64,000 nucleotides of DNA, from positions 124,001 to 188,000 of the forward strand of contig NZ_FQLF01000001.1 in NCBI RefSeq assembly GCF_900120175.1, in the 5' to 3' direction. This DNA is from Oceanicoccus sp. KOV_DT_Chl (GTDB lineage Bacteria > Pseudomonadota > Gammaproteobacteria > Pseudomonadales > Dasaniaceae). Position numbers and translations under genes: made by a program. Under the pieces are notes generated by a model. It saw nothing but the letters and a program-made list of their open reading frames with translations. It was not told the origin of the DNA and made no database searches. Positions 1 through 7,574 of this stretch are shown in pieces (the stretch's first letter is position 1; each line of letters opens with the position of its first letter).

Positions 1-245
1 AGCGATGTCTATTAATGCTGAGTCCAATCTTTTATGAAATACCATCATATGAAGATCAATTCAGTATTCAAGTGCTAAGCATGAATACTACAACAGTTCT
101 TATCAAGTTGTGACTACGGTCACTGAACCGTTGTTAGCTGGTTTTGGTTATAGCGTACGATGATGACGGTTTATAGATATAAAGTGGAATATTAAGTTCC
201 GGTCTTAGGTGTTGTGCGTGCGAGAAAATATTTATTACCGCCGGG

Positions 246-274
246 GTGAGAAATTCTCTATCTGTCCGTATAAT
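246..274 (+). promoter_or_regulatory. Probable sigma-70 promoter of gltX
   Basis: A perfect TATAAT at 269-274 is preceded, with a 17-base spacer, by GTGAGA at 246-251, which keeps four of the six bases of TTGACA. The gltX start lies 43 bases downstream of the -10 box, with AGGA at 308-311 as ribosome binding site. I see no gene in 1-245; the 5' neighbour lies outside the window. Confidence 0.5.
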
Positions 275-316
275 CGTGCGCTTCACAATCGTGCTGGTAA
301 CTAGAATAGGAAAATC

Positions 317-1798
317 ATGACCGTTCGCACCCGAATAGCTCCTTCACCCACCGGCGATCCTCATGTCGGCACCGCGTATATTGCCTTGTTTAACCTGTGT
401 TTTGCCCGCAAGCACGGTGGCCAGTTTATCCTGCGTATTGAGGATACCGATCAGACGCGTTCCGCCACTGATTCAGAGCAGGCGATCTTTGATTCGCTGC
501 GCTGGATGGGGCTGGAGTGGGATGAAGGCCCTGATGTTGGCGGTGATTTTGGTCCCTATCGGCAAAGTGAGCGCAAGCACATCTATGGTCAGTATGCCGA
601 GCAGCTGATCGAAACGGGCCATGCTTTTCGTTGTTATCGCTCCGCAGAGGAGCTCGATGAACTGCGCGCCGGCTTGAAAGAGCAGGGCATAAACCGCGCG
701 TTGAAGCCTTACGACCTGGAATTGCCAAAGGACGAAGTGGCCAAGCGTGAAGCCGCTAATGCGCCTTATGTAATCCGTATGAACGTGCCGATGGAAGGCA
801 AGGTTGAAATCGATGACATGCTGCGCGGCGTAATGGAGCTGGACTGGAACCTGGTCGATGCGCAGATCCTGTTGAAATCCGATGGTATGCCCACTTATCA
901 TCTCGCCAATGTGGTTGATGACCACTTGATGGAAATAACACATGTACTAAGGGGTGAAGAGTGGATTAATTCTGCCCCCAAGCATAAGTTGTTATATGAG
1001 TACTTCGGCTGGGAGATGCCAGTACTCTGCCACCTGCCATTGCTGCGTAACCCGGATAAATCCAAATTAAGTAAGCGCAAAAACCCAACCTCGATTTTAT
1101 ATTACCAACGCATGGGGTATTTACCCGAAGCGTTGGTGAATTATCTCGGGCGAATGGGCTGGTCAATGCCCGATGAGCGAGAAAAATTCAGTCTGGCTGA
1201 AATGCTGGAGCAGTTTGATATCCAGCGCGTCAGTCTCGGTGGTCCTATCTTTGATGTAGAAAAATTAAGTTGGTTAAACGGTTTGTGGATTCGCGAAGAC
1301 TTCAACACCGAGCAGCTGGCCGATCGCTTAATTGACTGGGCATTAAATAGACAAAATCTGTTGCAAGTACTCCCGCATGCACAGCAGCGAATGGAAACCT
1401 TAAGCGACTTCGCGCCGCTGGCGAGCTTTTTAGCCTCCGGTACTTTACCGCTCAACAGCGATAGCTTCGCCGGCTTAAAACTGGATGAAGAGCAGCTCAA
1501 ACAAGTATTGCAGTTTACCTTGTGGCGAATGGAAGCATTGCGCCAGTGGGATCGTGATGCCATTTTCGAAGAGCTGAAAACATTGGCCACCAGCATGGAT
1601 ATCAAACTGAAAGATTTCCTCGTGCCACTGTTCATTGCCATCGCGGGTACCACCGCATCGTTCTCGGTAATGGACTCCATGGTGCTGCTAGGCCCGGACA
1701 TGAGTCGCGCAAGAATTCGCCACGCACTCAATACTGCCTGCGGCGAAATAGGCAAAAAACAGCTTAAAAAGTTGGAAAAAGCCTATTCAGCACTTTAA
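317..1798 (+). CDS. gltX: Glutamyl-tRNA synthetase
   Basis: Charges tRNA-Glu with glutamate in the cytoplasm; a class I aminoacyl-tRNA synthetase of 493 residues, the normal length for the bacterial enzyme. The N-terminal Rossmann fold opens with [15 protein letters not shown], where HVGT is the family's form of the HIGH signature. The second ATP-binding signature is KLSKR (KMSKS type) at about residue 255. The C-terminal third is the helical anticodon-binding region. The ATG is preceded by AGGA at good spacing and by a recognisable promoter. The gene is followed after 45 bases by tRNA-Ala. It appears intact and marks the conserved chromosomal edge of the accessory region that follows. Confidence 0.98.
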   Translation: MTVRTRIAPSPTGDPHVGTAYIALFNLCFARKHGGQFILRIEDTDQTRSATDSEQAIFDSLRWMGLEWDEGPDVGGDFGPYRQSERKHIYGQYAEQLIETGHAFRCYRSAEELDELRAGLKEQGINRALKPYDLELPKDEVAKREAANAPYVIRMNVPMEGKVEIDDMLRGVMELDWNLVDAQILLKSDGMPTYHLANVVDDHLMEITHVLRGEEWINSAPKHKLLYEYFGWEMPVLCHLPLLRNPDKSKLSKRKNPTSILYYQRMGYLPEALVNYLGRMGWSMPDEREKFSLAEMLEQFDIQRVSLGGPIFDVEKLSWLNGLWIREDFNTEQLADRLIDWALNRQNLLQVLPHAQQRMETLSDFAPLASFLASGTLPLNSDSFAGLKLDEEQLKQVLQFTLWRMEALRQWDRDAIFEELKTLATSMDIKLKDFLVPLFIAIAGTTASFSVMDSMVLLGPDMSRARIRHALNTACGEIGKKQLKKLEKAYSAL

Positions 1799-1843
1799 AG
1801 CGTTGACAATAAGAGGGGGGTTATTAATATGCGCCCCTCTTTT

Positions 1844-1919
1844 GGGGCCTTAGCTCAGCTGGGAGAGCGCAACACTGGCAGTGTTGAGGTCAGCGGTTCG
1901 ATCCCGCTAGGCTCCACCA
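1844..1919 (+). tRNA. tRNA-Ala (anticodon GGC)
   Basis: The 76-base sequence folds as a complete cloverleaf. The acceptor arms GGGGCCT and AGGCTCC pair with the G3:U70 wobble that identifies alanine tRNAs. The anticodon stem CAACA/TGTTG encloses loop CTGGCAG with anticodon GGC, and the T-arm has GGTTCGATCCC. The 3' CCA is encoded. The part from 1875 onward is duplicated at 7408-7452, so this gene served as an attachment site for integrative elements; the copy here is the only one with a 5' half. Confidence 0.98.
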
Positions 1920-2042
1920 AATTTAAAACCTCGTATGTTCTTGAACTGCGAGGTTTTTTTAGTTTTTAAGCCTACTTTTCTTCGCTTCTACCAAGTCCAC
2001 AATACTACTGACTGTGGGAGAATTGTGGGAGCTCTTATACTG
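1875..2042 (+). repeat. Attachment-site direct repeat, copy 1
   Basis: This 168-bp block matches 7408-7574 with one base missing in copy 2 and one substitution. It contains the tRNA-Ala 3' half from the anticodon loop, the terminator, and on the minus strand the last 28 codons of a tyrosine recombinase (stop at 1959-1961). The similarity ends sharply at 2042, where IS110-type sequence begins. The integrase tail shows that an element with its own integrase once sat directly at the tRNA and lost the rest of that gene. Confidence 0.9.
1927..1960 (+). terminator. Rho-independent terminator after tRNA-Ala
   Basis: Inverted arms AACCTCG (1927-1933) and CGAGGTT (1949-1955) are followed by a run of T to 1960. 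It sits seven bases after the tRNA CCA. The same structure is carried in the duplicated copy near 7458-7490, so it belongs to the mobile repeat unit. Confidence 0.8.
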
Positions 2043-2049
2043 TAAGCGA

Positions 2050-2111
2050 TGTATGGACTCCACCACCCTAGCTAAGTAGGCTGGCGTCGACGAAACCAAG
2101 GAGTCCATACA
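2050..2111 (+). promoter_or_regulatory. Hairpin covering the IS110 transposase ribosome binding site
   Basis: Two perfect 12-base inverted arms, TGTATGGACTCC at 2050-2061 and GGAGTCCATACA at 2100-2111, flank a 38-base loop and end immediately before the ATG at 2112. The right arm includes the GGAG ribosome binding site. In a read-through transcript the hairpin would hide that site, a known protective arrangement in insertion sequences. That role here is an inference. Confidence 0.55.
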
Positions 2112-2303
2112 ATGAATAAGTCTAATGTGATTGGTATTGATTTAGCAAAGACCGTTATCCAAGCATGCAAAATCGATAAGCATGGTGAGCTAATATCCAA
2201 TAAAGCGATGAGCCCTAAGAAACTTAAAGAGCTTCTAGTCAAGTCAGTTCCGTGTCTATGGCGAATTACTAATTTAAACAGCTTGTCCGAAGTTGGGAGC
2301 TAA
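2112..2303 (+). pseudogene. IS110-family transposase, N-terminal remnant
   Basis: The first 45 residues have the start typical of IS110 (DEDD) transposases, with GIDLAKTVIQAC followed by the usual D..G....K pattern. Full-length proteins have roughly 300-400 residues, so only the start of the RuvC-like catalytic domain survives. From about 2253 the sequence changes into the end of a different insertion sequence, and the last 17 codons before the stop are not transposase. The remnant begins eight bases after the attachment repeat. Only the start of the element and its short leader remain, so it cannot be mobile. Confidence 0.8.
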
Positions 2304-2330
2304 AAAAGCCCACGACAAAATGATTGTCGG
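2253..2330. mobile_element. Relict terminal fragment of a rve-type insertion sequence
   Basis: About 75 bases beginning TGTCTATGGCGAATTACTAA resemble the end of the insertion sequence at 11545 onward, including the shared stretch CCCACGACAAAATGATTG. The match has several differences in the middle, so this is a diverged relative, not a recent copy. It interrupts the IS110 transposase. No transposase sequence accompanies it. Confidence 0.7.
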
Positions 2331-2796
2331 GTGGTTACTATAAATCATCTAAACGCTATAAGACCCCGTTGGTTGGAGATTATCTAAATTTAGCAAGTGA
2401 CTTCTCTGCCAGTTACAAGAAAGAGTAGAAGGGGGGCTCTGTATACGTTCCTAGTTGCAAGATCTATAATGATAATGGCCGAAAGTGGTGGTAGGTTTTC
2501 TTCTCCACATTATAGGGTCAGGGTAATGAGATAAAAGTCATTACGAAAACATATCAGCGGTTAATTAACCGTTACTGATATATGTGCGAGTAAAAAACAC
2601 GGAGGTTTGAAAGATCCTCAGTAGATTTTTTATAAGCCAACCGAATAGCCTTGCGGTTAAATCGGAATTTTACACAGCCTGCCTATTAGCGGCTGTTTGA
2701 GAAATTCCTCACTGACCCTAAAGGGCCCTGATTATGTGAATATAAGGGGCCGGGCTATCATGCTTTTAAACCTACAGCCAGTTCAAGGAATGAGTA
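2331..2796. other. Non-coding stretch with several inverted repeats
   Basis: I see no convincing gene here. The stretch is rich in inverted repeats: a nested palindrome at 2551-2581 (separate entry), ACAGCC/GGCTGT at 2674-2696, and GGCCCT paired with AGGGGCC near 2725-2751. They precede the membrane protein gene at 2797. It could encode a structured RNA or be scarred mobile DNA; nothing in the sequence decides this. Confidence 0.4.
2551..2581. repeat. Nested palindrome
   Basis: A perfect 14-base palindrome CGGTTAATTAACCG at 2558-2571 is flanked by outer arms ATATCAG (2551-2557) and CTGATAT (2575-2581). The arms are offset by three extra bases on the right. It lies 216 bases upstream of the membrane protein gene and could be an operator or a recombination relic. 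Confidence 0.6.
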
Positions 2797-3402
2797 ATGA
2801 AGAAACTATTTATATGGTTATACAAAGCGATTAAAGACTCTTTTTTTCTCGGTACAATTGGTATTTTAATTTTTGGTGGAGTTTCATATTACGAAGTACT
2901 AAGCGGTATCAGGTCGGATATTCAGCAAGCGACAGCGACAGCAAACGAGAATATGTCATTAACGTTGGATGCATTTAAGCTATCTCTTGATAGAATGAAT
3001 AATGAAATTTCTAGCCTAAAAGATCTATCAGGTATTAAGAGATTAGAACAATCACAAAATAGACTGGAGTTTGCACACAAGATTCTTGATCTAATTCAAG
3101 AATCAGGTGCAACGATAGGCACAGATGGATTGTTCGGATCTGAGATTGATAAACCCGTTCATGCAAAAAAATGGGCTGCAAGTGCAAGAGATGAAGCGAG
3201 GTTGATGGCATATAAATCTAGAGATAACAATGAAGTTATATGGGCTCTAGCGACCACTATTACTAAGCAAGATTGGCTAATGCAATTTGGTCAGGCTGAT
3301 CCAGTGCCAATGTATGAGTGGCTCAACAACCAGAGTATATTGGCAAGTAATGGCGTATCAAGTAAGGGAGCAGGAGATGATAATGCCGCGTCTGTGCTTT
3401 AA
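2797..3402 (+). CDS. Membrane-anchored coiled-coil protein of unknown function
   Basis: I do not recognise a family. The 201-residue product has a short basic N-terminus, one transmembrane helix at about residues 14-33, and then a polar, helix-rich stretch at about 35-90 with coiled-coil character. The remainder is soluble and mixed, with a weak Ser/Gly-rich tail. By the positive-inside rule most of the protein would lie in the periplasm. The gene is followed after 46 bases by the HEPN-motif gene in the same direction, so the two are probably co-transcribed. It lies inside the tRNA-Ala island beside toxin-antitoxin and phage-defence type genes. A defence role is inferred from position only. 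Confidence 0.6.
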   Translation: MKKLFIWLYKAIKDSFFLGTIGILIFGGVSYYEVLSGIRSDIQQATATANENMSLTLDAFKLSLDRMNNEISSLKDLSGIKRLEQSQNRLEFAHKILDLIQESGATIGTDGLFGSEIDKPVHAKKWAASARDEARLMAYKSRDNNEVIWALATTITKQDWLMQFGQADPVPMYEWLNNQSILASNGVSSKGAGDDNAASVL

Positions 3403-3448
3403 CGTTAGCCCCAAAACGCAACCTGCTTAATTAGGGAGGCTAAAAATC

Positions 3449-4186
3449 ATGGGTGGTATGTCTGATTTAATGATAGAGCAAGATAATGAAAGGATTGATA
3501 AATGGATTCGTGAGCGGCTTGGTGATGAAAATATAGATGAAGAGTCTGACGAATACAGAGAATTAGCAGACGAATATTATTTTCTTCAAGAACATTTAAG
3601 AGAACAATATGAATTTGAAGAAGATCTAAAGTGGTTAAAGGAAAACGATTCATCAGCAATTCACAGGTATTTCTTTGGTGAACTTGAAGAGCTAGAAAGG
3701 CTAGTTAAGAAAAACATCTCTATTGATAAGCCTTACCTCATTTACAGGATGACTTATGCTCATGCGGTTACATTATTAGAGGTCTTTCTAAGCGATACTG
3801 TAAAGTCTTTAGTAAATGAAAAGTTGACCTATTTTGAAAACGCTAGAAAAATTGATGAGTTGAAGAATGCAAAATATTCATTGGATTTTCTCGCAAAGAA
3901 CGAATCTAATCCAAGAAATATTGCGATCAAAGAGTTATCCAAAATACTGTACCATAACATTCCAAAAGTTAAGCGCATGCTTGAGATTATTCTTGGCCAA
4001 AGAGTCGATATTGACATCTCGAAACTTTCAAAAATCACCAATATCCGCCATGACATAGTACACAGAAATGGAAAAACAACCGAGGGAAACCCAATTTATT
4101 TAGATCAATCTGACTTGCTAGAGATGATTGGTGAAATAAAGATCTTTGCCAAAGAGCTTCAGAAAAAAATTATTCAGCAAGATTAG
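3449..4186 (+). CDS. Protein with HEPN-type RX4H motif, putative ribonuclease
   Basis: A 245-residue acidic protein with a strong ribosome binding site (GGGAGG) before the ATG. The N-terminal third is highly charged. The C-terminal half is helical and contains RHDIVH at residues 200-205, the R-X4-H signature of the HEPN superfamily. In that superfamily these residues line the RNase active site and are usually preceded by a helix with N/D-I-R, seen here as ITNI. I cannot name a subfamily; RiboL-PSP-like and MAE_28990-like HEPN proteins are candidates. It follows the membrane coiled-coil gene and is convergent with hepT. The pair could be a membrane sensor plus RNase effector, but that is inference. 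Confidence is high for a real gene and moderate for HEPN. Confidence 0.65.
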   Translation: MGGMSDLMIEQDNERIDKWIRERLGDENIDEESDEYRELADEYYFLQEHLREQYEFEEDLKWLKENDSSAIHRYFFGELEELERLVKKNISIDKPYLIYRMTYAHAVTLLEVFLSDTVKSLVNEKLTYFENARKIDELKNAKYSLDFLAKNESNPRNIAIKELSKILYHNIPKVKRMLEIILGQRVDIDISKLSKITNIRHDIVHRNGKTTEGNPIYLDQSDLLEMIGEIKIFAKELQKKIIQQD

Positions 4187-4205
4187 CATGGCGTTAACGC
4201 GCTAA
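4183..4205. terminator. Palindromic junction between convergent genes
   Basis: TTAGC (4183-4187) and GCTAA (4201-4205) flank a palindromic centre, GCGTTAACGC (4191-4200). The TAG stops of both convergent genes lie within the arms. It may act as a weak bidirectional terminator, although no T-run follows on either strand. Confidence 0.35.
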
Positions 4206-4609
4206 GCTTGCTCATTAAAACGGTTTTCAAGGAATTCTAGCAACTCTTTGATAGGCGCATGAAATCCGACAATGTCATCATAGTAATTATCAAGGAATGA
4301 CTCGTCTAAATATTCATGGGAAGAAGAATTGCGGTTATCTAATAATTCTTGCCATGCTATTTCCCCGCTTAACCAGCCAGCAGAAAAACCTTGTTTCATC
4401 GTTTCTCTTGGAGTTTTAGGATGAATGCCTTCAAATTTTAAGGCTCTTTGCAAAGTCTTCCAGACAAGCTCAACAATGGTTTCAAAGCGCTGAATTGTGC
4501 CCTCTAATACTAACTCTCTGTCACGAGGTATATTTAGCGCGGCATCAAGTTTATCGAACGCTTTTCGGAAATTTTCTAAACTATCTAATAACTTTCTTTT
4601 GTCCGTCAT
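4202..4609 (-). CDS. hepT: HepT-like HEPN toxin of an MNT-HEPN pair
   Basis: A 135-residue protein of the HI0074 / nucleotidyltransferase substrate-binding family, of typical length and all helical. Residues 93-100 read RNSSSHEY, an exact RX4HXY motif. In the Shewanella HepT-MntA system the R and H form the RNase site and the tyrosine is the residue that the partner AMPylates. The start overlaps the end of the upstream nucleotidyltransferase gene by 29 bases, so translation is probably coupled. All key residues are present, so the toxin should be active when not modified. Its likely role is abortive infection or plasmid/island maintenance. Confidence 0.9.
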   Translation of the reverse strand: MTDKRKLLDSLENFRKAFDKLDAALNIPRDRELVLEGTIQRFETIVELVWKTLQRALKFEGIHPKTPRETMKQGFSAGWLSGEIAWQELLDNRNSSSHEYLDESFLDNYYDDIVGFHAPIKELLEFLENRFNEQA

Positions 4610-4916
4610 AAATTATTAATCCATCTTCTAATATTCTATTTTGCAATCGGCTAGGGTTGCTTACAAAATTGACAATTGATATTTGGAGTACTGTTCTTAC
4701 ATCGTAGTAAGCTGTCATTCTTAGTCTTATCCAATCTTCTCTATTAAAGCTCTCGGCATCAATCGCGAGATCGATATCCGAGTACTTGTCATAGTCATTG
4801 CAGGCTCTTGAGCCAAAAATAATCAGCCTATCGACCTTGGCATGGCAAGATAATTCATGCAGAAACTCAACAACTGACTTAGATAGTGGGCTAATACCCT
4901 GTAAATTTAGAGCCAT
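4581..4916 (-). CDS. mntA: MntA-like minimal nucleotidyltransferase antitoxin
   Basis: A 111-residue minimal nucleotidyltransferase (HI0073 type). The catalytic signature GSX10DXD is complete: G35-S36, then D47-I-D49 within YSDIDLAI. In characterised pairs this protein neutralises HepT by adding AMP units to its tyrosine. It is the first gene of a two-gene unit with hepT, which starts inside its 3' end. The 178-base upstream gap is shared with the divergent abiEi gene and contains two inverted repeats. The ATG has only a weak ribosome binding site. Confidence 0.9.
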   Translation of the reverse strand: MALNLQGISPLSKSVVEFLHELSCHAKVDRLIIFGSRACNDYDKYSDIDLAIDAESFNREDWIRLRMTAYYDVRTVLQISIVNFVSNPSRLQNRILEDGLIIYDGQKKVIR

Positions 4917-4987
4917 AACTTATTTTATACTGAAAAATTAGGTAGTTAAGTATTATCTTGAGAGGTCGAGTTAGCTTTACTAAAATA

Positions 4988-5018
4988 CATGTTATTCATT
5001 GAAAATGAGAATAATATG
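4988..5018. promoter_or_regulatory. Imperfect inverted repeat in the mntA-abiEi divergent promoter
   Basis: CATGTTATTCATT (4988-5000) and AATGAGAATAATATG (5004-5018) form an imperfect inverted repeat. Its half-site (AATGAGAATA) resembles that of the perfect repeat at 5045-5079. AbiEi proteins are known to bind two inverted repeats upstream of their operon, so this is a candidate second operator. Confidence 0.5.
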
Positions 5019-5044
5019 TTGATTATAGTAGTACTATACAAGAA

Positions 5045-5079
5045 AACAATATATTCTTATTAAATGAGAATATATTGTT
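5045..5079. promoter_or_regulatory. Perfect 13-bp inverted repeat, probable AbiEi operator
   Basis: Arms AACAATATATTCT (5045-5057) and AGAATATATTGTT (5067-5079) match perfectly around a 9-base spacer, ending 15 bases before the abiEi start. Position and size fit the autoregulatory AbiEi operators described for AbiE systems. Together with the repeat at 4988-5018 it could also control the divergent mntA gene. Confidence 0.65.
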
Positions 5080-5094
5080 GTTTGGTGTAGTTAT

Positions 5095-5886
5095 ATGGAA
5101 GGTGGATTATCAATAAAGCAGCAGCGCCTAGCTGCCCTATTGCGGGCAACATCGGGAACAATCCGTGCTGGTGATGCTATGGCTGTGTTTGGCCTTGATA
5201 GGTCGCATGCATCCAAACTATTGGCAGGCTGGCATAAGCAGGGTTCCTTGAGGCGAGTAGCACAGGGTTTATACGTGCCGATACAGCCTACGGCTATTGG
5301 CCAGGAACAGGTGCTTGAAGATCCTTGGGTGCTTGTGCCAGAACTTTATGAGCCAGCTTATATTGGCGGGTGGAGTGCGCTTGAGCACTGGGAGCTGACT
5401 GAGCAGCTTTTCAGGTCTGTCTGTGTCTTTACACCCAAGCGGTGCCCCAAGGGAGAGACAACACATCAGGGTGTAAAGTTTTTTATCAAGCATGTTCCTG
5501 TCAAGCAGTTGTTTGGCACAAAAACATTGTGGCGAGAGAGCTGTAAAATTCAAATATCTGATCCGTATAAGACGATACTGGATATTATTGATGACCCTTA
5601 TGTGGGGGCAGGTTTGCAGCATACGGAAGATTGTCTGCTTGAATTCAAAAAAATATTTTCGAAAGAAAGTGATCTTGATACGCTTCTTGAGTATGCCTCC
5701 ATCATTAATAATGGGGCGTTGTTTAAAAAGCTTGGATACTTGGCAGAAAAGCATGGTTTAAACAGCGGTTTTGTAGAAAAGTGTCATAAGCGAATTACCA
5801 AGGGTTTTGCCCATCTTGATAAACAAGCCAATAAAAAGCGGTTAGTGACAAAATGGAGCCTGTGGGTGCCGGAGGAAAATAAATGA
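5095..5886 (+). CDS. abiEi: AbiEi antitoxin / transcriptional regulator
   Basis: A 263-residue AbiEi-family protein. An N-terminal winged helix-turn-helix (about residues 8-62, with DRSHASKLLAGWHKQG as the recognition region) is followed by the AbiEi antitoxin domain. That domain includes the typical stretches ending YVP and GGWSALEHW. It is expected to repress its own promoter and to protect against AbiEii. Its last codons overlap the toxin start in an ATGA arrangement, which indicates translational coupling. Two inverted repeats upstream are the likely binding sites. Intact. Confidence 0.9.
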   Translation: MEGGLSIKQQRLAALLRATSGTIRAGDAMAVFGLDRSHASKLLAGWHKQGSLRRVAQGLYVPIQPTAIGQEQVLEDPWVLVPELYEPAYIGGWSALEHWELTEQLFRSVCVFTPKRCPKGETTHQGVKFFIKHVPVKQLFGTKTLWRESCKIQISDPYKTILDIIDDPYVGAGLQHTEDCLLEFKKIFSKESDLDTLLEYASIINNGALFKKLGYLAEKHGLNSGFVEKCHKRITKGFAHLDKQANKKRLVTKWSLWVPEENK

Positions 5887-7162
5887 TAACCAAGGATGAA
5901 ATCGTCTCGGTTGCAGATGAAACCGGTCTGACGCCTCATGTTGTTGAAAAAGATTATGTCCTTGGCTGGCTGTTGGCCGCCGTTAATGCCAACGACGTGC
6001 TTTCTCAGGCATGGGTTTTTAAGGGCGGCACCTGTTTAAAAAAATGTTATTTTGAAACCTATCGCTTTTCGGAAGATTTGGATTTTACCCTTAAGGACGA
6101 AAACCAAATTAACCAAGAGTTTTTATTAGAACAATTTGGCCTCATATCAGAATGGTTGTATGAAGAATCAGGTATTGAAATACCCATTGATCGGTTGGTT
6201 TTTGATGTCTATGAAAACCCTCGGGGCGTTTGTCTTGCGAGGGGCGCGTTTACTACAAAAGCCATTTTTCCAAGGGTAAGCACAACCTCCCCAAAATTAA
6301 GTTTGATCTGACGGCTGATGAAGTGTTGGTGTTACCACCATCACGGCAACCGGTTATTCATTCTTATTCTGATAGTCCGGAAGAGGGTATTCATATCGAG
6401 AGCTATTCGTATCCAGAGGTGTTTGGTGAAAAGGTGAGGGCGCTTGGTGAGCGTGGCAGGCCGAGAGATCTCTATGATGTTATTAATCTTTATCGAAATG
6501 ATCAACTGCCAGCTTCAGCAGTGATACAAGATGTGCTAGCACAAAAATGCGATTACAAAAACATTCAGCCTCCGGTGCTTGGAGACATGGACGCTTATAG
6601 AAATGTTTTAGAGCAAAACTGGGAACCCATGTTGGCGCATCAATTACCTTCACTGCCAGCCCTGGAGGTGTATTGGGATGCTTTGCCAGAATTTTTTGAA
6701 TGGCTTGCAGGTGAGGCCTCTGTAGATAGACCGCAACTAGCAGCGGTAACTCAAAGCGACATTGTTTACCGTCCGTCCTATGGACAATTGGGATTAAGAG
6801 CACTTAACGGACAGTCTTTAGAAATTATCCGTTTTGCGGCGGGCAACCATTTATGTGTTGACCTTGATTACACAGATAATAATGGAAACCGTAGAAGCCG
6901 AATTATAGAGCCTTATTCCCTGCGACGAGCAGGGACAGGGAACATCCTTCTCTATGCTCTTCGAGCCGATGGTGGCGGTATAAGGGCTTACAAGATTACA
7001 CAGATTAATAATGCTTCTGTGACTAACCAAGTTTTTGATCCCAAATACCAAATCGAATTGACCCCTTCCATGGGCGGCGATGCAGTTCCGTCGGCGGAAA
7101 GCACTGCTAATAGTCTTGGAATTCCGAGAATGACACGGGGACGTCGCAGACCTATTCACTGA
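5883..7162 (+). CDS. abiEii: AbiEii toxin with C-terminal WYL-like domain (one-base frameshift)
   Basis: Nucleotidyltransferase toxin of the type IV-like AbiE system. Frame 1 carries KGGTCLKK and FSEDLDFTL, the GS/DXD metal- and NTP-binding motifs. Frame 2 resumes at about 6230 with SCEGRVYY and the conserved EKVRALGERGRPRDLYDV. Adding one G to the GGGG run at 6223-6226 joins them into a protein of about 425 residues. AbiEii proteins usually end soon after the RDLYD region. Here a further segment at about residues 311-377 resembles a WYL ligand-binding domain: an IRFA start, a DYTDNNGNRRSRIIEPYSL-type strand pair, then LLYALRADGG. The fusion is in a single frame and is not created by the frameshift. 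The frameshift may be a sequencing artefact. Confidence 0.8.
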
Positions 7163-7407
7163 TAGAACGAGTAAGCCCAATTCAGGTCCGAAACTGGGAG
7201 TCATACGGATTGTCTCAACGAAGTTTTTTGCAGGGAGTTGATCACTGGCTTGTTGGGCTGCTGTATCCTAAATGTGCGGATAATGTGCGGGTTTCCTGGC
7301 AATAACTGGCATTTGCTGTCATTTACTGGCGATAAATTACACAGGGTGGCTGAGTAACTACCTGATTTATATGGGTTTAATATTCGGGTTTGATAATAAT
7401 AGATACT

Positions 7408-7574
7408 CTGGCAGTGTTGAGGTCAGCGGTTCGATCCCGCTAGGCTCCACCAAATTTAAACCTCGTATGTTCTTGAACTGCGAGGTTTTTTTAGTTTTTA
7501 AGCCTACTTTTCTTCACTTCTACCAAGTCCACAATACTACTGACTGTGGGAGAATTGTGGGAGCTCTTATACTG
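7408..7574 (+). repeat. Attachment-site direct repeat, copy 2 (contains tRNA-Ala 3' fragment)
   Basis: This 167-bp copy matches 1875-2042. It carries the tRNA-Ala 3' part (7408-7452, no 5' half, not a functional tRNA), the terminator, and the 3' end of the integrase gene in its natural context. It closes a 5.5-kb unit that starts at the tRNA. Upstream, between 7163 and 7407, I see no gene. Confidence 0.9.

Noticed and set aside
1141-1755. 204-codon open frame antisense to gltX
   Set aside because: It lies wholly within a conserved gene, has a low-complexity Ser-rich translation and no ribosome binding site.
2331-2796. Retron-type non-coding RNA upstream of the membrane protein
   Set aside because: No reverse transcriptase is encoded nearby, so the hairpins alone do not support a retron.
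3395-4205. Integron attC-like sites around the HEPN gene (TTAACGTTAG and GCGTTAACGC)
   Set aside because: The 7-base core consensus is not met and no integron integrase is present; short palindromes explain the similarity.
7408-7452. Second tRNA-Ala gene
   Set aside because: Only the 3' part is present; the acceptor 5' strand and D-arm are missing. It is an attachment-site duplicate.
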